From Pseudomonadota bacterium (GTDB lineage: Bacteria > Pseudomonadota > Gammaproteobacteria > Burkholderiales > Gallionellaceae): DNA of 39,461 nt. The stretch lies in the NCBI GenBank assembly GCA_021851345.1, contig JAJZEQ010000123.1, positions 1 to 39,461 on the forward strand. Reading direction: 5' to 3'. The position numbers were made by a program, and so were the translations under genes. The notes below the pieces were generated by a model. That model made no database searches. It had not been told where the DNA came from and saw only the letters and a list, made by a program, of their open reading frames with translations. The stretch's first letter is position 1. The number at the start of each line of letters is the position of its first letter. This document shows, in pieces, positions 9,431-18,703 of the stretch.

Positions 9431-10327
9431 ATGTTCGTCGCGCAAATCATTGTTCCGATCTTCCTGCTTATCCTGCTGGGCGTGTCCATGCGCAGATGGT
9501 TTGGTTTGCGCGAGGATTTCTGGCCGCAGATGGACCGGCTGGTCTACCACGTATTTTTCCCCGCGCTGCTGTTCAGCACGCTTTCACATTTCGAGGTCGA
9601 TCTGGGTGCGGCGACGCCGATGCTGTCCGTCGCCGCGCTGTTCATGTGTTCGGGCATCGTGCTCGGCTACGCCGCGAAATACCTGGTTCATGCGCCGCCC
9701 AAAGTGTACTCGGCGACTTTCCAGACTTCATTCCGTTTCAACAGCTATGTGGGCCTTGCGATCGCGGGTGGGTTGCACGGGCACGCCGGGTTCGCCGCGA
9801 TCGGGATATTGATCGGCTTCATGGTGCCACTCGCCAACGTTGCCGCGGTGCTGATGCTGGCGCGCCACAGCGAGAACCACTGGCTCAGGGAGATACTGCT
9901 CAACCCGCTGATCGTCGCGACCGCGGGCGGCATCACGTTCAGTCTCTGCGGCTGGCATTTGCCGGGCATGCTGGACACGATGCTGGGATTGTTGTCGCAA
10001 GCCTCGCTGCCGCTGGGCCTGGTCGTCGTCGGTGCGGGACTGCGCATGCAGGGGCTGAACAGGCATGCCGGCACGCTGTGGTATGGCGTGACAGTGAAGC
10101 TGCTGGTGTTGCCCGCGATTGCATGGGGACTGGCCAGGGCATTCGGGCTGAGCGGCGTGTATTTTCACATCGTCGTATTGCTGGCGGCGCTGCCGGTGTC
10201 GACGGTGGCTTATGTGCTGGCGAAACGCATGGGCGGCGACGGCGACACGATCGCCGCGCAGGTGATGCTGAGCACGCTGCTGTCCGCGCTGACGTTGCCG
10301 CTGTGGCTGCTGCTGATGGGCTTGTGA
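9431..10327 (+). CDS. AEC family transporter
   Basis: Multi-TM protein: IIVPIFLLILLGVSMRRWFGL..., FQTSFRFNSYVGLAIAGGLHG. Confidence 0.85.
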   Translation: MFVAQIIVPIFLLILLGVSMRRWFGLREDFWPQMDRLVYHVFFPALLFSTLSHFEVDLGAATPMLSVAALFMCSGIVLGYAAKYLVHAPPKVYSATFQTSFRFNSYVGLAIAGGLHGHAGFAAIGILIGFMVPLANVAAVLMLARHSENHWLREILLNPLIVATAGGITFSLCGWHLPGMLDTMLGLLSQASLPLGLVVVGAGLRMQGLNRHAGTLWYGVTVKLLVLPAIAWGLARAFGLSGVYFHIVVLLAALPVSTVAYVLAKRMGGDGDTIAAQVMLSTLLSALTLPLWLLLMGL

Positions 10328-10367
10328 GTCAGCTGAAAAGGATCAAGGTAACCGGCCAGCACCCGGC

Positions 10368-11228
10368 TTAACGGCCTTCTTCTCTCTTGAGCTGCTGGTA
10401 GCGCAGTTTGGCCGCATGATCGTCGCGCGCGGAATCTATCTCGCGCATCACGGAACGCACGTCAGCCGTTTTTTCGTCCAGCTTGAAACTGCCGGTCAAC
10501 GGTGTGTCGGGAAACAGTTCGCCGCGCTGGTAGAGCGCCCATATTTCCTTGCCGTACCGGGTGGCTTTCAGTTCCGGGGCAAATTGGCCGAAGTAATTTG
10601 CCAGGTTGTCGACGTCCCGCTCCAGCATGCGGCTGGCATTGTTGTTCGCGGAGGCATCCACCGCCTGGGGCAGGTCGATGATGACCGGACCATGGCTGTC
10701 GACGAGTATGTTGAACTCGGACAGGTCGCCGTGAACGATGCCTGCGCACAGCATCAACACCACCTGCCGGATCAGCGTGGCATGAAATTCCCGGGCTTGC
10801 TGTTCAGAGAGCTCCAGGTCGTTGAGCCTGGGAGCCGGCGCGCCATTTTCGTCCGACACCAGCTCCATCAGCAGTACGCCCTCGTAAAATCCGTAAGGGT
10901 GCGGCACGCGCACTCCGGCTGCGGCGAGTTTGTACAGGGCGTCAACCTCGGATCGCTGCCAAGCCGATTCCTGTTCCTTGCGGCCATAGCGGGAGCCTTT
11001 TTCCATTGCGCGCGCCTGGCGGCTGTTCTTGACCTTGCGGCCTTCGGTGTAGTGGACGGCCTGGTGGAAGCCTCGCTGGTTGGCTTCCTTGTACACCTTT
11101 GCGCAACGTATCTCATCGCCGCACTGGACGACATAGACCGTGGCTTCCTTTCCGCTCATCAGCTGGCGCAGGACGCCGTCAACCACGCCGTCCTCGACAA
11201 GCGGTTCGATTCTTTTGGGGATTTTCAT
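10368..11228 (-). CDS. RIO1-like serine/threonine protein kinase
   Basis: GKEATVYVVQCGDEIRCAKVYKE..., VHGDLSEFNILVDSHGPVIIDLPQAVD. Confidence 0.9.
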   Translation of the reverse strand: MKIPKRIEPLVEDGVVDGVLRQLMSGKEATVYVVQCGDEIRCAKVYKEANQRGFHQAVHYTEGRKVKNSRQARAMEKGSRYGRKEQESAWQRSEVDALYKLAAAGVRVPHPYGFYEGVLLMELVSDENGAPAPRLNDLELSEQQAREFHATLIRQVVLMLCAGIVHGDLSEFNILVDSHGPVIIDLPQAVDASANNNASRMLERDVDNLANYFGQFAPELKATRYGKEIWALYQRGELFPDTPLTGSFKLDEKTADVRSVMREIDSARDDHAAKLRYQQLKREEGR

Positions 11229-11432
11229 GGGGTGATGATACACGTGACTTGTTAAGGAGAAGGCAGCAGAATCGAGTTATCGCCCGGCGCCGGCGCTTCT
11301 TGAACAAGCTGGCTGTAGCCCGGGAGACGAAAAGCCGGTGATTCTGTTATATCCGGAACCGACGGGATACCGGTAAAATTGCTCCATCCTGCCACGATGT
11401 CTGTCAGCGGCAAGCATGGAGACGACGATTTC

Positions 11433-11777
11433 ATGATCCGATTTCATAAGGCATTGAGCGCCTGGGGCACGCCCGGGTTCGGGGATATCCTGAAACGGGA
11501 AATCGAGCTGCTGGGCGCCGACCGGCTGCCTTTGCAGCAGGGCTTGTCGATCAGCAGCCATGTGACAGCCGAACCCATCACGGTGATGATCAATAACATT
11601 GCAGAGTCGGAAGGCGTGATCCGTGTCAGGGCGGGAATTTTGTACAGCGGCGTGATAGGCGGATGCAGTTGCGCGGACGACCCCACCCCGGTCAGCGAAA
11701 ACACCGAATACTGCGAAATCCGCCTGGATATCGACAAGGCGACCGCGGAAACCAGGGTTACACTGGTGACGGAATAA
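11433..11777 (+). CDS. conserved hypothetical protein
   Basis: ORF MIRFHKALSAWGTPGFGDILKREIELLG...; coding-like composition. Confidence 0.6.
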   Translation: MIRFHKALSAWGTPGFGDILKREIELLGADRLPLQQGLSISSHVTAEPITVMINNIAESEGVIRVRAGILYSGVIGGCSCADDPTPVSENTEYCEIRLDIDKATAETRVTLVTE

Positions 11778-11911
11778 GCGGGGCTGGTCGGGGCTGACAG
11801 CAGCCTGAAAAAAACAGCGCGCCGGCTATCAACCGGGGCGCCGCCCATGCTGCGAAACATCAAGCCGCTTGCAAAGCCGGCACCAAGTAAGGCACCTCAA
11901 TATTCAGGCTG

Positions 11912-12640
11912 TCAATTTGCAACGGCCACGCCATTTTCAATTTTGACCCTCTGTCCGATCGCAAGTCCGGGGACGGTATTCTGGTGAACGGTATGATGCG
12001 CGCCCGTATCCATTTTGATGACAATGTCGTAACCCGTGGTCTTCTTCGCGGTTTTCTCGATCTTGTTGCCGGCAAATGCGCCGCCCACTGCGCCGGCGAT
12101 GGTCGTCAAGTCACGCCCGGTTCCATTGCCGACCTGGTTGCCCAGCAAACCGCCCGCCAGTCCGCCTGCAATGGCGCCCAAACCAGATCCCTGGCCTTCT
12201 GATTCAACCGCGTTGATGGAAGTGACCACCCCGCAATTGGCGCACACTGTTCTATAGCCGGGCGGGGGTGGTGGTGGCGGGTAATCGCCATTCGCGGCCG
12301 CCTGTTGTTCGGCGCTGCGCGGTTTTTTCGCGGCGGCACGCTGTTCGGCGAGGAGTTCCTTCTTCGCGGCGGCAATGGCGGCTTCATGTTCGGTTTTTGC
12401 CTTGGCATTTTCCTCGGCTTGGGCTGTGGCGGCGGCATCCTGCCTGGCTTTTTCCGCGGCCTGGTCGGCAAGTATCTGCTGCTTGGCTTCCGCGACGGCC
12501 TTGTCGACTATTGCCTGGGTTTGCGCGGCGCTTTCTTCGGCGCTTGGTTTTTGTGAGCAGCTTGTCATTACGGTGAGGGCCGTCGCGGCCACCAGGATGG
12601 CTGCGGTATAGGCAAGCAGTTTTTGCAATTGGGTCTTCAA
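11912..12640 (-). CDS. glycine-zipper 2TM lipoprotein-like protein
   Basis: LGAIAGGLAGGLLGNQVGNGTGRDLTTIAGAVGGAFAGNKIE; TTG start at 12640 with SD AAGGAG, signal/lipobox-like TVMTSC. Confidence 0.8.
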   Translation of the reverse strand: MKTQLQKLLAYTAAILVAATALTVMTSCSQKPSAEESAAQTQAIVDKAVAEAKQQILADQAAEKARQDAAATAQAEENAKAKTEHEAAIAAAKKELLAEQRAAAKKPRSAEQQAAANGDYPPPPPPPGYRTVCANCGVVTSINAVESEGQGSGLGAIAGGLAGGLLGNQVGNGTGRDLTTIAGAVGGAFAGNKIEKTAKKTTGYDIVIKMDTGAHHTVHQNTVPGLAIGQRVKIENGVAVAN

Positions 12641-12742
12641 AGCGGTCTCCTTGCGATGGAATAAAAATGTTGAAATATATTTCAAGCCGGACTGAGACCA
12701 AACAATGGGGCAGTGGTTCAGCTTTTGCGGGTTAATCGATCT

Positions 12743-12870
12743 TATTGAGCATTCCATAATTAGCGACAAACCTGCCGTTCGGGCTGAGGTATCGAAGCCC
12801 AATCACCAGGCGGTCTACACCCTTCGATACCTCAGGGCGAACGGTGTAATGAATAACGGAAAGATCAATA
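12743..12870. repeat. short TIR-bounded element, copy D
   Basis: Ends TATTGAGCATTCCATAATTAGCGACA / TGTAATGAATAACGGAAAGATCAATA enclose a 23-bp inverted repeat CCGTTCGGGCTGAGGTATCGAAG ... CTTCGATACCTCAGGGCGAACGG. Confidence 0.6.
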
Positions 12871-13131
12871 ATGGGTAAATAAATCCTGATTTGCACCATG
12901 GCGCATCATACCTCAATCCTGATTATTGCCAGGCAGCTGTTGGCGGACGGGGGCGCGGACGGTTTGAATCAATAGCCAGACGCAGTCCGCTTTTCCTATG
13001 CCCGCGCTTTCGGTAAGATAGGGTGTGCTGGTTCAAGCGGCACTGAGAATGAATCCCCGGTGTTTTGAATTTCTATCCTTCCTGCGGAAACTGGCCCCGC
13101 GCCGATTCCTGCTGTTTTTCTGGTACAGAAC

Positions 13132-16100
13132 GTGAATGCTGTTTTATCCCCGGCTGCCCTGCGCCGCAAGGCGCGCCTTGATTCCCTTGCCGCGATAGAA
13201 TTTCCGGCCGACCTGCCGGTGGTGCAGAAGCGCGAGGACTTGGCGCGCGCCATTGCCGATAACCAGGTGGTGATCGTGTGCGGCGAAACCGGTTCGGGCA
13301 AGACCACGCAGTTGCCCAAGATCTGCCTGACGCTGGGTCGCGGAGTGCTGGGCTGCATCGGCCATACCCAGCCGCGCCGTGTGGCGGCGCGCACCGTGGC
13401 GACGCGCATCGCGTTCGAGTTGAAGACCGAGCTGGGCGGTGCGGTAGGCTACAAGGTGCGCTTCCACGACAAGGTGTCGCCGGACACCAGCGTCAAGCTG
13501 ATGACCGACGGCATCCTGCTGGCCGAGATCCACAGCGACCCGCTGCTCGGGAATTACGACACGCTGATCATCGACGAGGCGCACGAGCGCAGCCTGAACA
13601 TCGATTTCCTGCTCGGCTACCTCAAGCAGCTGTTGCCGCGACGGCCGGACCTCAAGCTGATCATCACGTCCGCGACGCTGGACGCCGACCGCTTTGCGAA
13701 ACATTTTACGCGCCCCTTCTCCCTAACCCTCCCCCGCGAGGGGGGAGGGAATGGCGCTCCCCCCTCCCTAGAAGAGAGAGGGGTTGGGGGAGAGGGTGAG
13801 AGTGCCACCATAATCCAGGTGTCCGGGCGCAGTTATCCGGTCGAGACACGCTATCGCCCGCTGCAGGTCAGCGAGGAGGGCGAGGCGCAGGATGTAACAA
13901 AGTTAGGCAATCCACTGTCCAGCAAGCTGGACGTGGAATTGACACTGCCGCAGGCGGTGAGCAGCGCGCTGGATGAACTCGCGGCGGGCGGTTTGCGCGG
14001 CGACGTGCTGGTATTCCTGCCCGGAGAGCGCGAGATACGCGACACCGCGGAAACCTTGCGCAAGCACCACCCGAAAGGAATAGAGGTGTTGCCGCTGTTC
14101 GCGCGGCTGTCGGCGGCGGAACAGGACCGGGTGTTCAAGACCGGCGCAGGGCGGCGCGTGGTGCTGGCGACCAACGTCGCGGAAACCTCGCTGACCGTGC
14201 CCAACATCGGCTACGTGATCGACTGCGGCCTGGCGCGGGTGAACCGCTACAGCATCCGGCAGAAGGTCGAACAGCTGCACATCGAGAAGATCTCGCGCGC
14301 CGCCGCGAACCAGCGCGCCGGGCGCTGCGGGCGCGTGATGAGCGGCGTGTGCGTGCGCCTGTACGACGAGGCGGATTTTCTGCAGCGCGCGGAATTCACC
14401 GACCCGGAGATTTTCCGCGTGTCTCTGGCAACCGTGATCCTGCGCATGAGCGCGCTTGAACTCGGGGAAATTTCAGAGTTCCCTTTCATCGAACCGCCCA
14501 CCCCGCGCATGATCGCGGACGGCTATCAGCTGCTTTCAGAATTGAACGCGATAGACGATACGCGCAAACTGACACCACTCGGCCACGAACTCGCCAAACT
14601 GCCGCTCGACCCGAAGATCGCGCGCCTGCTGCTGGCCGGGCGGCAATACCATTGCCTGACGGAAATACTGATCATCGCCAGCGCGCTGTCGGTGCAGGAC
14701 CCGCGCGAACGCCCGCTGGACCGGCAGGAAGCGGCGGACGCGGCGCACAAGCGGTTTGCCGACGAGCGTTCGGATTTTCTCGCCTACCCGAAGATATGGG
14801 CATGGTTCGAGCAGGCGCTGGCTGATAAAAAGTCCAACCGCCTGCTGGCTGAAGAGTGCCGCAGGAATTTTTTGTCGCAGCTGCGCCTGCGCGAATGGCG
14901 CGAGCTGCATCAGCAGCTGCATGCCCAGGTCGCCGAGATGGGGATGCTAAAAAACTCCCTCTCCCGGAGGGAGAGGGGGCAGTCTGGCGGTGAGCTCGGT
15001 GTTATCCCCTCTCCACCCGGAGGTGGGCTAGAGAGGGGGGCAGTTATAGCGCAACCCGCCACCTACGAGCAGATCCACAAGGCCCTGCTGTGCGGGCTGC
15101 TCGGCAACATCGGCATGAAGAGTGTGGAAAGCAACGAGTACCTGGGCGCGCGCGGCATCAAATTCTTCATCGCGCCGAATTCGGTGCTGGCAAAAAAAGG
15201 CGCGAAGTGGGTGATGGCGGGCGAGCTGATCGAGACGCACCGCCTGTATGCGCGCACCGTGGCGCGCATAGAGCCGGAATGGCTGGAGGAAACCGGCGGG
15301 CATTTGATCAAGCGGCATTATTACGATCCGCATTGGGAAAAAAGAGCCGCGCAGGTCGTGGCCTACGAGCGCAGCACGCTGCACGGCCTGTTGCTCAACG
15401 CCAAAAAGCGCGTGCATTACGGTCCGATAAATGTGGCGGAGTCGCGCGAGGTGTTTATACGCCAGGCGCTGGTCGGCGGGGAGTTCGAGACGCACGCGCC
15501 GTTCTTCGCGCACAACCGGAAGCTGATCGCCGACATCGAGGCGCTGGAGCACAAATCGCGCCGTCCTGATGTGCTGGTGGACGAAGAGCTGATCTTCGCG
15601 TTCTACGACAGCCGCATCCCCGGCCATTTCTCAGGGCATGGCCTCCACAACGGCGCGACTTTCGAAGCGTGGCGCAAGGAGGCGGAGCACAAAGATCCGA
15701 AGTTGCTCTATCTGAAAAAGGACGATCTGATGCGCCACGAGGCGGCGGGCATCACCACCGACCAGTATCCGCCGCAGCTGAAGATAGACAACGTCAGCTT
15801 CGCGCTGGGCTACAACTTTTCGCCGGGCAGGAACGATGACGGCATCACGCTGACCGTGCCGCTGGCGCTGATCAACCAGGTGAGCGCGGCACGCTGTGAG
15901 TGGCTGATACCGGGGATATTGGCAGAGAAAGTCACGCAACTGATCAAGACGCTGCAACAAAGATTACGCCGCCATCTGGTGCCGGTGCCGGAATTCGCGG
16001 CGGCATTCTGCCGTGAGGTGCCTGCCTCGAACACGCCGTTGCTGCAAGCGCTGGCGCGTTATATCCGCGAGCAGAAGCAGGTCGATGTGCCGCTGGATGC

Positions 16101-17211
16101 GTTCCGCCTGGAACAATTGCCGCCGCACTTGCTGATGAATTTTCGCGTCGTGGACGAGCATGGCCGGCAACTCGGCATGTCGCGCAACTTTGCGCAACTG
16201 CATGCCGAACTTGCGCCGCGCACCGCCCCTTCTCTAATCGGCTCCCTCGCAAGCTCTCCCCCAAAGGGAGAGGGACTTAAGCCGCGCGCTGTGCAAAATA
16301 GCCCCCTCTCCCCCCGGGGGAGGGCTGGGGTGGGGGAAGGAACAGGGGAAGAACGCTACACCTCATGGAGCTTCGGCGCCTTCGCCGAGACCAGCGTAGT
16401 GAAGCGCGCTGGACAGTCCGTGACGCTGTTCAACGCATTGGCGGACGATGGCGACGCGGTGGTGCTGCGCGCCTTCGATACCCGCGATGTCGCGCAGGCC
16501 GCACACCGGGGCGGCTTGCGCCGCTTGTTCATGCTGCTGTTGAAAGAGCAGGTGAAGTATCTGGAAAAAAATCTGCCCGACGCGCAGCGGCTGGGCATGC
16601 TGTTCATGGCGCCCAATTCCCCGTTTGCCGGCACGCAGCAGGAATTGCAGCAACAGATACTGGCGATGACCTTCGAGCGTTGTTGCCTGAACGATCCCTT
16701 GCCGGCGAACGAGGTGGAATTCACCGCGCGCGGCAAGGAAGCGAAGAACCGCTTGCTGCTGATCGCGCAGGAACTCGCACGGCTGGTCGGCAACGTGCTG
16801 ACCGAATATCAGGCCGTGCAAAAAAACCTGCCCCAGCTCAAGGCGCACGCGCAGGCATCGCAAGATGTGCGTGCGCAACTCGAATGGCTGTTGCACAAGC
16901 GCTTCATCGCCGACACACCGTATGAACGCCTGCAGCATGTGCCGCGCTATCTCAAGGCGATCAATTTGCGCATCGAAAAATTGCGCGCGAATCCGGCGCG
17001 CGATGCGCAGTGTATCGCGCAGATGCAACCGCTGACCCAGGCCTGGCAGAAGTTGCGCCAGGTTCAGCAGGGCAACAGCGATCCGCGCGTGGAAGAATTT
17101 GCCTGGATGTTGCAGGAACTGCGCGTGTCGCTGTTCGCGCAGGAACTCAAAACGCCGGTGATCGTTTCTGTGAAGCGGCTGGAAAAGATGCTGGCGGGGA
17201 TCAGGAATTAG
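13132..17211 (+). CDS. hrpA: ATP-dependent RNA helicase HrpA (DEAH box)
   Basis: GETGSGKTTQLPKICL, IIDEAHERSLNIDFLLGYL, NQRAGRCGRV; 1359 aa; GTG start. Confidence 0.95.
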   Translation: MNAVLSPAALRRKARLDSLAAIEFPADLPVVQKREDLARAIADNQVVIVCGETGSGKTTQLPKICLTLGRGVLGCIGHTQPRRVAARTVATRIAFELKTELGGAVGYKVRFHDKVSPDTSVKLMTDGILLAEIHSDPLLGNYDTLIIDEAHERSLNIDFLLGYLKQLLPRRPDLKLIITSATLDADRFAKHFTRPFSLTLPREGGGNGAPPSLEERGVGGEGESATIIQVSGRSYPVETRYRPLQVSEEGEAQDVTKLGNPLSSKLDVELTLPQAVSSALDELAAGGLRGDVLVFLPGEREIRDTAETLRKHHPKGIEVLPLFARLSAAEQDRVFKTGAGRRVVLATNVAETSLTVPNIGYVIDCGLARVNRYSIRQKVEQLHIEKISRAAANQRAGRCGRVMSGVCVRLYDEADFLQRAEFTDPEIFRVSLATVILRMSALELGEISEFPFIEPPTPRMIADGYQLLSELNAIDDTRKLTPLGHELAKLPLDPKIARLLLAGRQYHCLTEILIIASALSVQDPRERPLDRQEAADAAHKRFADERSDFLAYPKIWAWFEQALADKKSNRLLAEECRRNFLSQLRLREWRELHQQLHAQVAEMGMLKNSLSRRERGQSGGELGVIPSPPGGGLERGAVIAQPATYEQIHKALLCGLLGNIGMKSVESNEYLGARGIKFFIAPNSVLAKKGAKWVMAGELIETHRLYARTVARIEPEWLEETGGHLIKRHYYDPHWEKRAAQVVAYERSTLHGLLLNAKKRVHYGPINVAESREVFIRQALVGGEFETHAPFFAHNRKLIADIEALEHKSRRPDVLVDEELIFAFYDSRIPGHFSGHGLHNGATFEAWRKEAEHKDPKLLYLKKDDLMRHEAAGITTDQYPPQLKIDNVSFALGYNFSPGRNDDGITLTVPLALINQVSAARCEWLIPGILAEKVTQLIKTLQQRLRRHLVPVPEFAAAFCREVPASNTPLLQALARYIREQKQVDVPLDAFRLEQLPPHLLMNFRVVDEHGRQLGMSRNFAQLHAELAPRTAPSLIGSLASSPPKGEGLKPRAVQNSPLSPRGRAGVGEGTGEERYTSWSFGAFAETSVVKRAGQSVTLFNALADDGDAVVLRAFDTRDVAQAAHRGGLRRLFMLLLKEQVKYLEKNLPDAQRLGMLFMAPNSPFAGTQQELQQQILAMTFERCCLNDPLPANEVEFTARGKEAKNRLLLIAQELARLVGNVLTEYQAVQKNLPQLKAHAQASQDVRAQLEWLLHKRFIADTPYERLQHVPRYLKAINLRIEKLRANPARDAQCIAQMQPLTQAWQKLRQVQQGNSDPRVEEFAWMLQELRVSLFAQELKTPVIVSVKRLEKMLAGIRN
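13711..13806. repeat. GC-rich palindromic repeat in frame within hrpA, module 1
   Basis: ccctcccccgcgagggggaggg and ctccctaaccctccccc/ggggttgggggagagg inverted repeats. Confidence 0.75.
14950..15055. repeat. GC-rich palindromic repeat in frame within hrpA, module 2
   Basis: ccctctcccggagggagaggg and cccctctccacccggaggtgggctagagagggg. Confidence 0.75.
16224..16350. repeat. GC-rich palindromic repeat in frame within hrpA, module 3
   Basis: ctctcccccaaagggagaggg and ccccctctcccccgggggagggctggggtggggg. Confidence 0.75.
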
Positions 17212-17312
17212 CGAAGCATCCTGGCCGCGCCAAATTTGATTGGCGGGACAGATTGGCGGGAAACAGTTGATGATAAATACCCTGGCAGCCATTATTTTCA
17301 CCGGTGGTATCC

Positions 17313-17344
17313 CGGCAGTCGGGCGGATATCCGCCCGACTGCCG
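17313..17344. repeat. 32-nt perfect palindrome
   Basis: cggcagtcgggcggatatccgcccgactgccg equals its reverse complement; intergenic. Confidence 0.85.
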
Positions 17345-17401
17345 AATGAATATGCCCGGCCATCTGCGCAGCGACGCTGATGACCGGCTTGACCTGGAGC
17401 G

Positions 17402-18001
17402 ATGATGGAACATCTGAATTACACAATATTCATGCTGCTCAACGCCGCGCCCGGCGCCCCGGCTGTCACGGTCGGCATTGCCAGGTTTTTGGCGGAAGGC
17501 GTGATCTGGCTGGTGCCTGCAGGGCTGGTCATAGGCTGGTTGCGGGGCAGTTCGGGTGTCCGGCAGATTCTGGTTGCCGCAACGGTTTCGGGATTGGCGG
17601 GTTTGCTTGTCAACCAGTTGATCGGTTTGGTCTGGTATCACCCCCGGCCTTTCGAGGCCGGAATCGGCCAGACGCTGATTCCCCATGCCCGTGACAGCTC
17701 GTTTCCGAGCGACCATCTGACCTTTATCTGGGCCCTTTGATTCTGTCTGCTCACGCATGCGCAAACCCGGTTTGCGGGATGGGTGCTGGCCCTGCTGGGA
17801 ATACCGGTTGCCTGGGCACGTATTTATCTGGGGGTGCATTTTCCGCTGGATTTCCTGGGCGCGGCGCTGGTGGCACTGGGCAGTGTCTGGCTGGTCTCCC
17901 GGGTAGAACGCAGGCTGGTTGCGGTGCTGATGAATTTGTTGATGCCTGCTTATCTGGCGATATTTTCCGGTTTGATCCGCAAGGGATGGGTGAAAAAATA
18001 A
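17402..18001 (+). pseudogene. PAP2 superfamily phosphatase interrupted by one in-frame TGA
   Basis: WYHPRPFEAGI...SSFPSDHLTFIWAL* then same frame FCLLTHAQTRFAGWVLALLGIPVAWARIYLGVHFPLDFLG; TGA at 17738-17740. Confidence 0.85.
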
Positions 18002-18703
18002 GCCGTTTCGCAGGTGGCAGATTTGATGATGCCCATTGCGGAAGGATTGCATTTGCATCCTGCCGTGATTCAAATTGCATTTGTCCCGGTCAGAACACCC
18101 TGAGTTTGAACTGCAGGGAAAGCGCTCCGTACAACCTGTTCTGGTAACTGGGCACAATCAGCAGGTTCACCCCGAGATTCCTGTATTCGATACTGGCCGT
18201 GGGGATGCGGCGGGAAACCAGCCGCCATTCAACTCCTGGGTGCGACACTTCCTGCATGTTCCGAATTCTTGCCCGGCCCCGGGCCAGGCCGGCAAAATGA
18301 TTGCCGGAAGCGGTTTCAGCCATAAACAAGAAAATACAACACCAGCAGAAGTGCGACGGCAAGGAATATAACCACAAATTTCATTTTTTGTTCAGACCTT
18401 TTTTTGTACTGGGCAAAAAGGTCTTCATCGGAATTGTCGGCCAAGATAAATCTCCGTTCATCAGGTTTTAGTATGGATATTGTTGCGCTCGGCTTGAACG
18501 AAACAACCGCGTCGCGCACACCGCGGACAATAAAGCGGTCCGGGTCGCGCCATTCTACTTTGTCCCTGCCATTTAAGCATGCAGGCTCGGAAAGGGAGCC
18601 GGCATCAGCGCCGGCAAAATCCGCGCTGTGTCGTGCACGCCGGTATTGCCGTGCGCTGCGGTATAATCCCGTGAGCACTTCAAGTGCACATTTGAAAGAA
18701 ATC

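Noticed and set aside
16363-17301. 312-aa minus-strand ORF under hrpA
   Set aside because: Antisense of a clear helicase C-terminal region.
17402-18001. TGA in PAP2 as a selenocysteine codon
   Set aside because: No SECIS-like hairpin evident right after the TGA and PAP2 phosphatases are not known selenoproteins.
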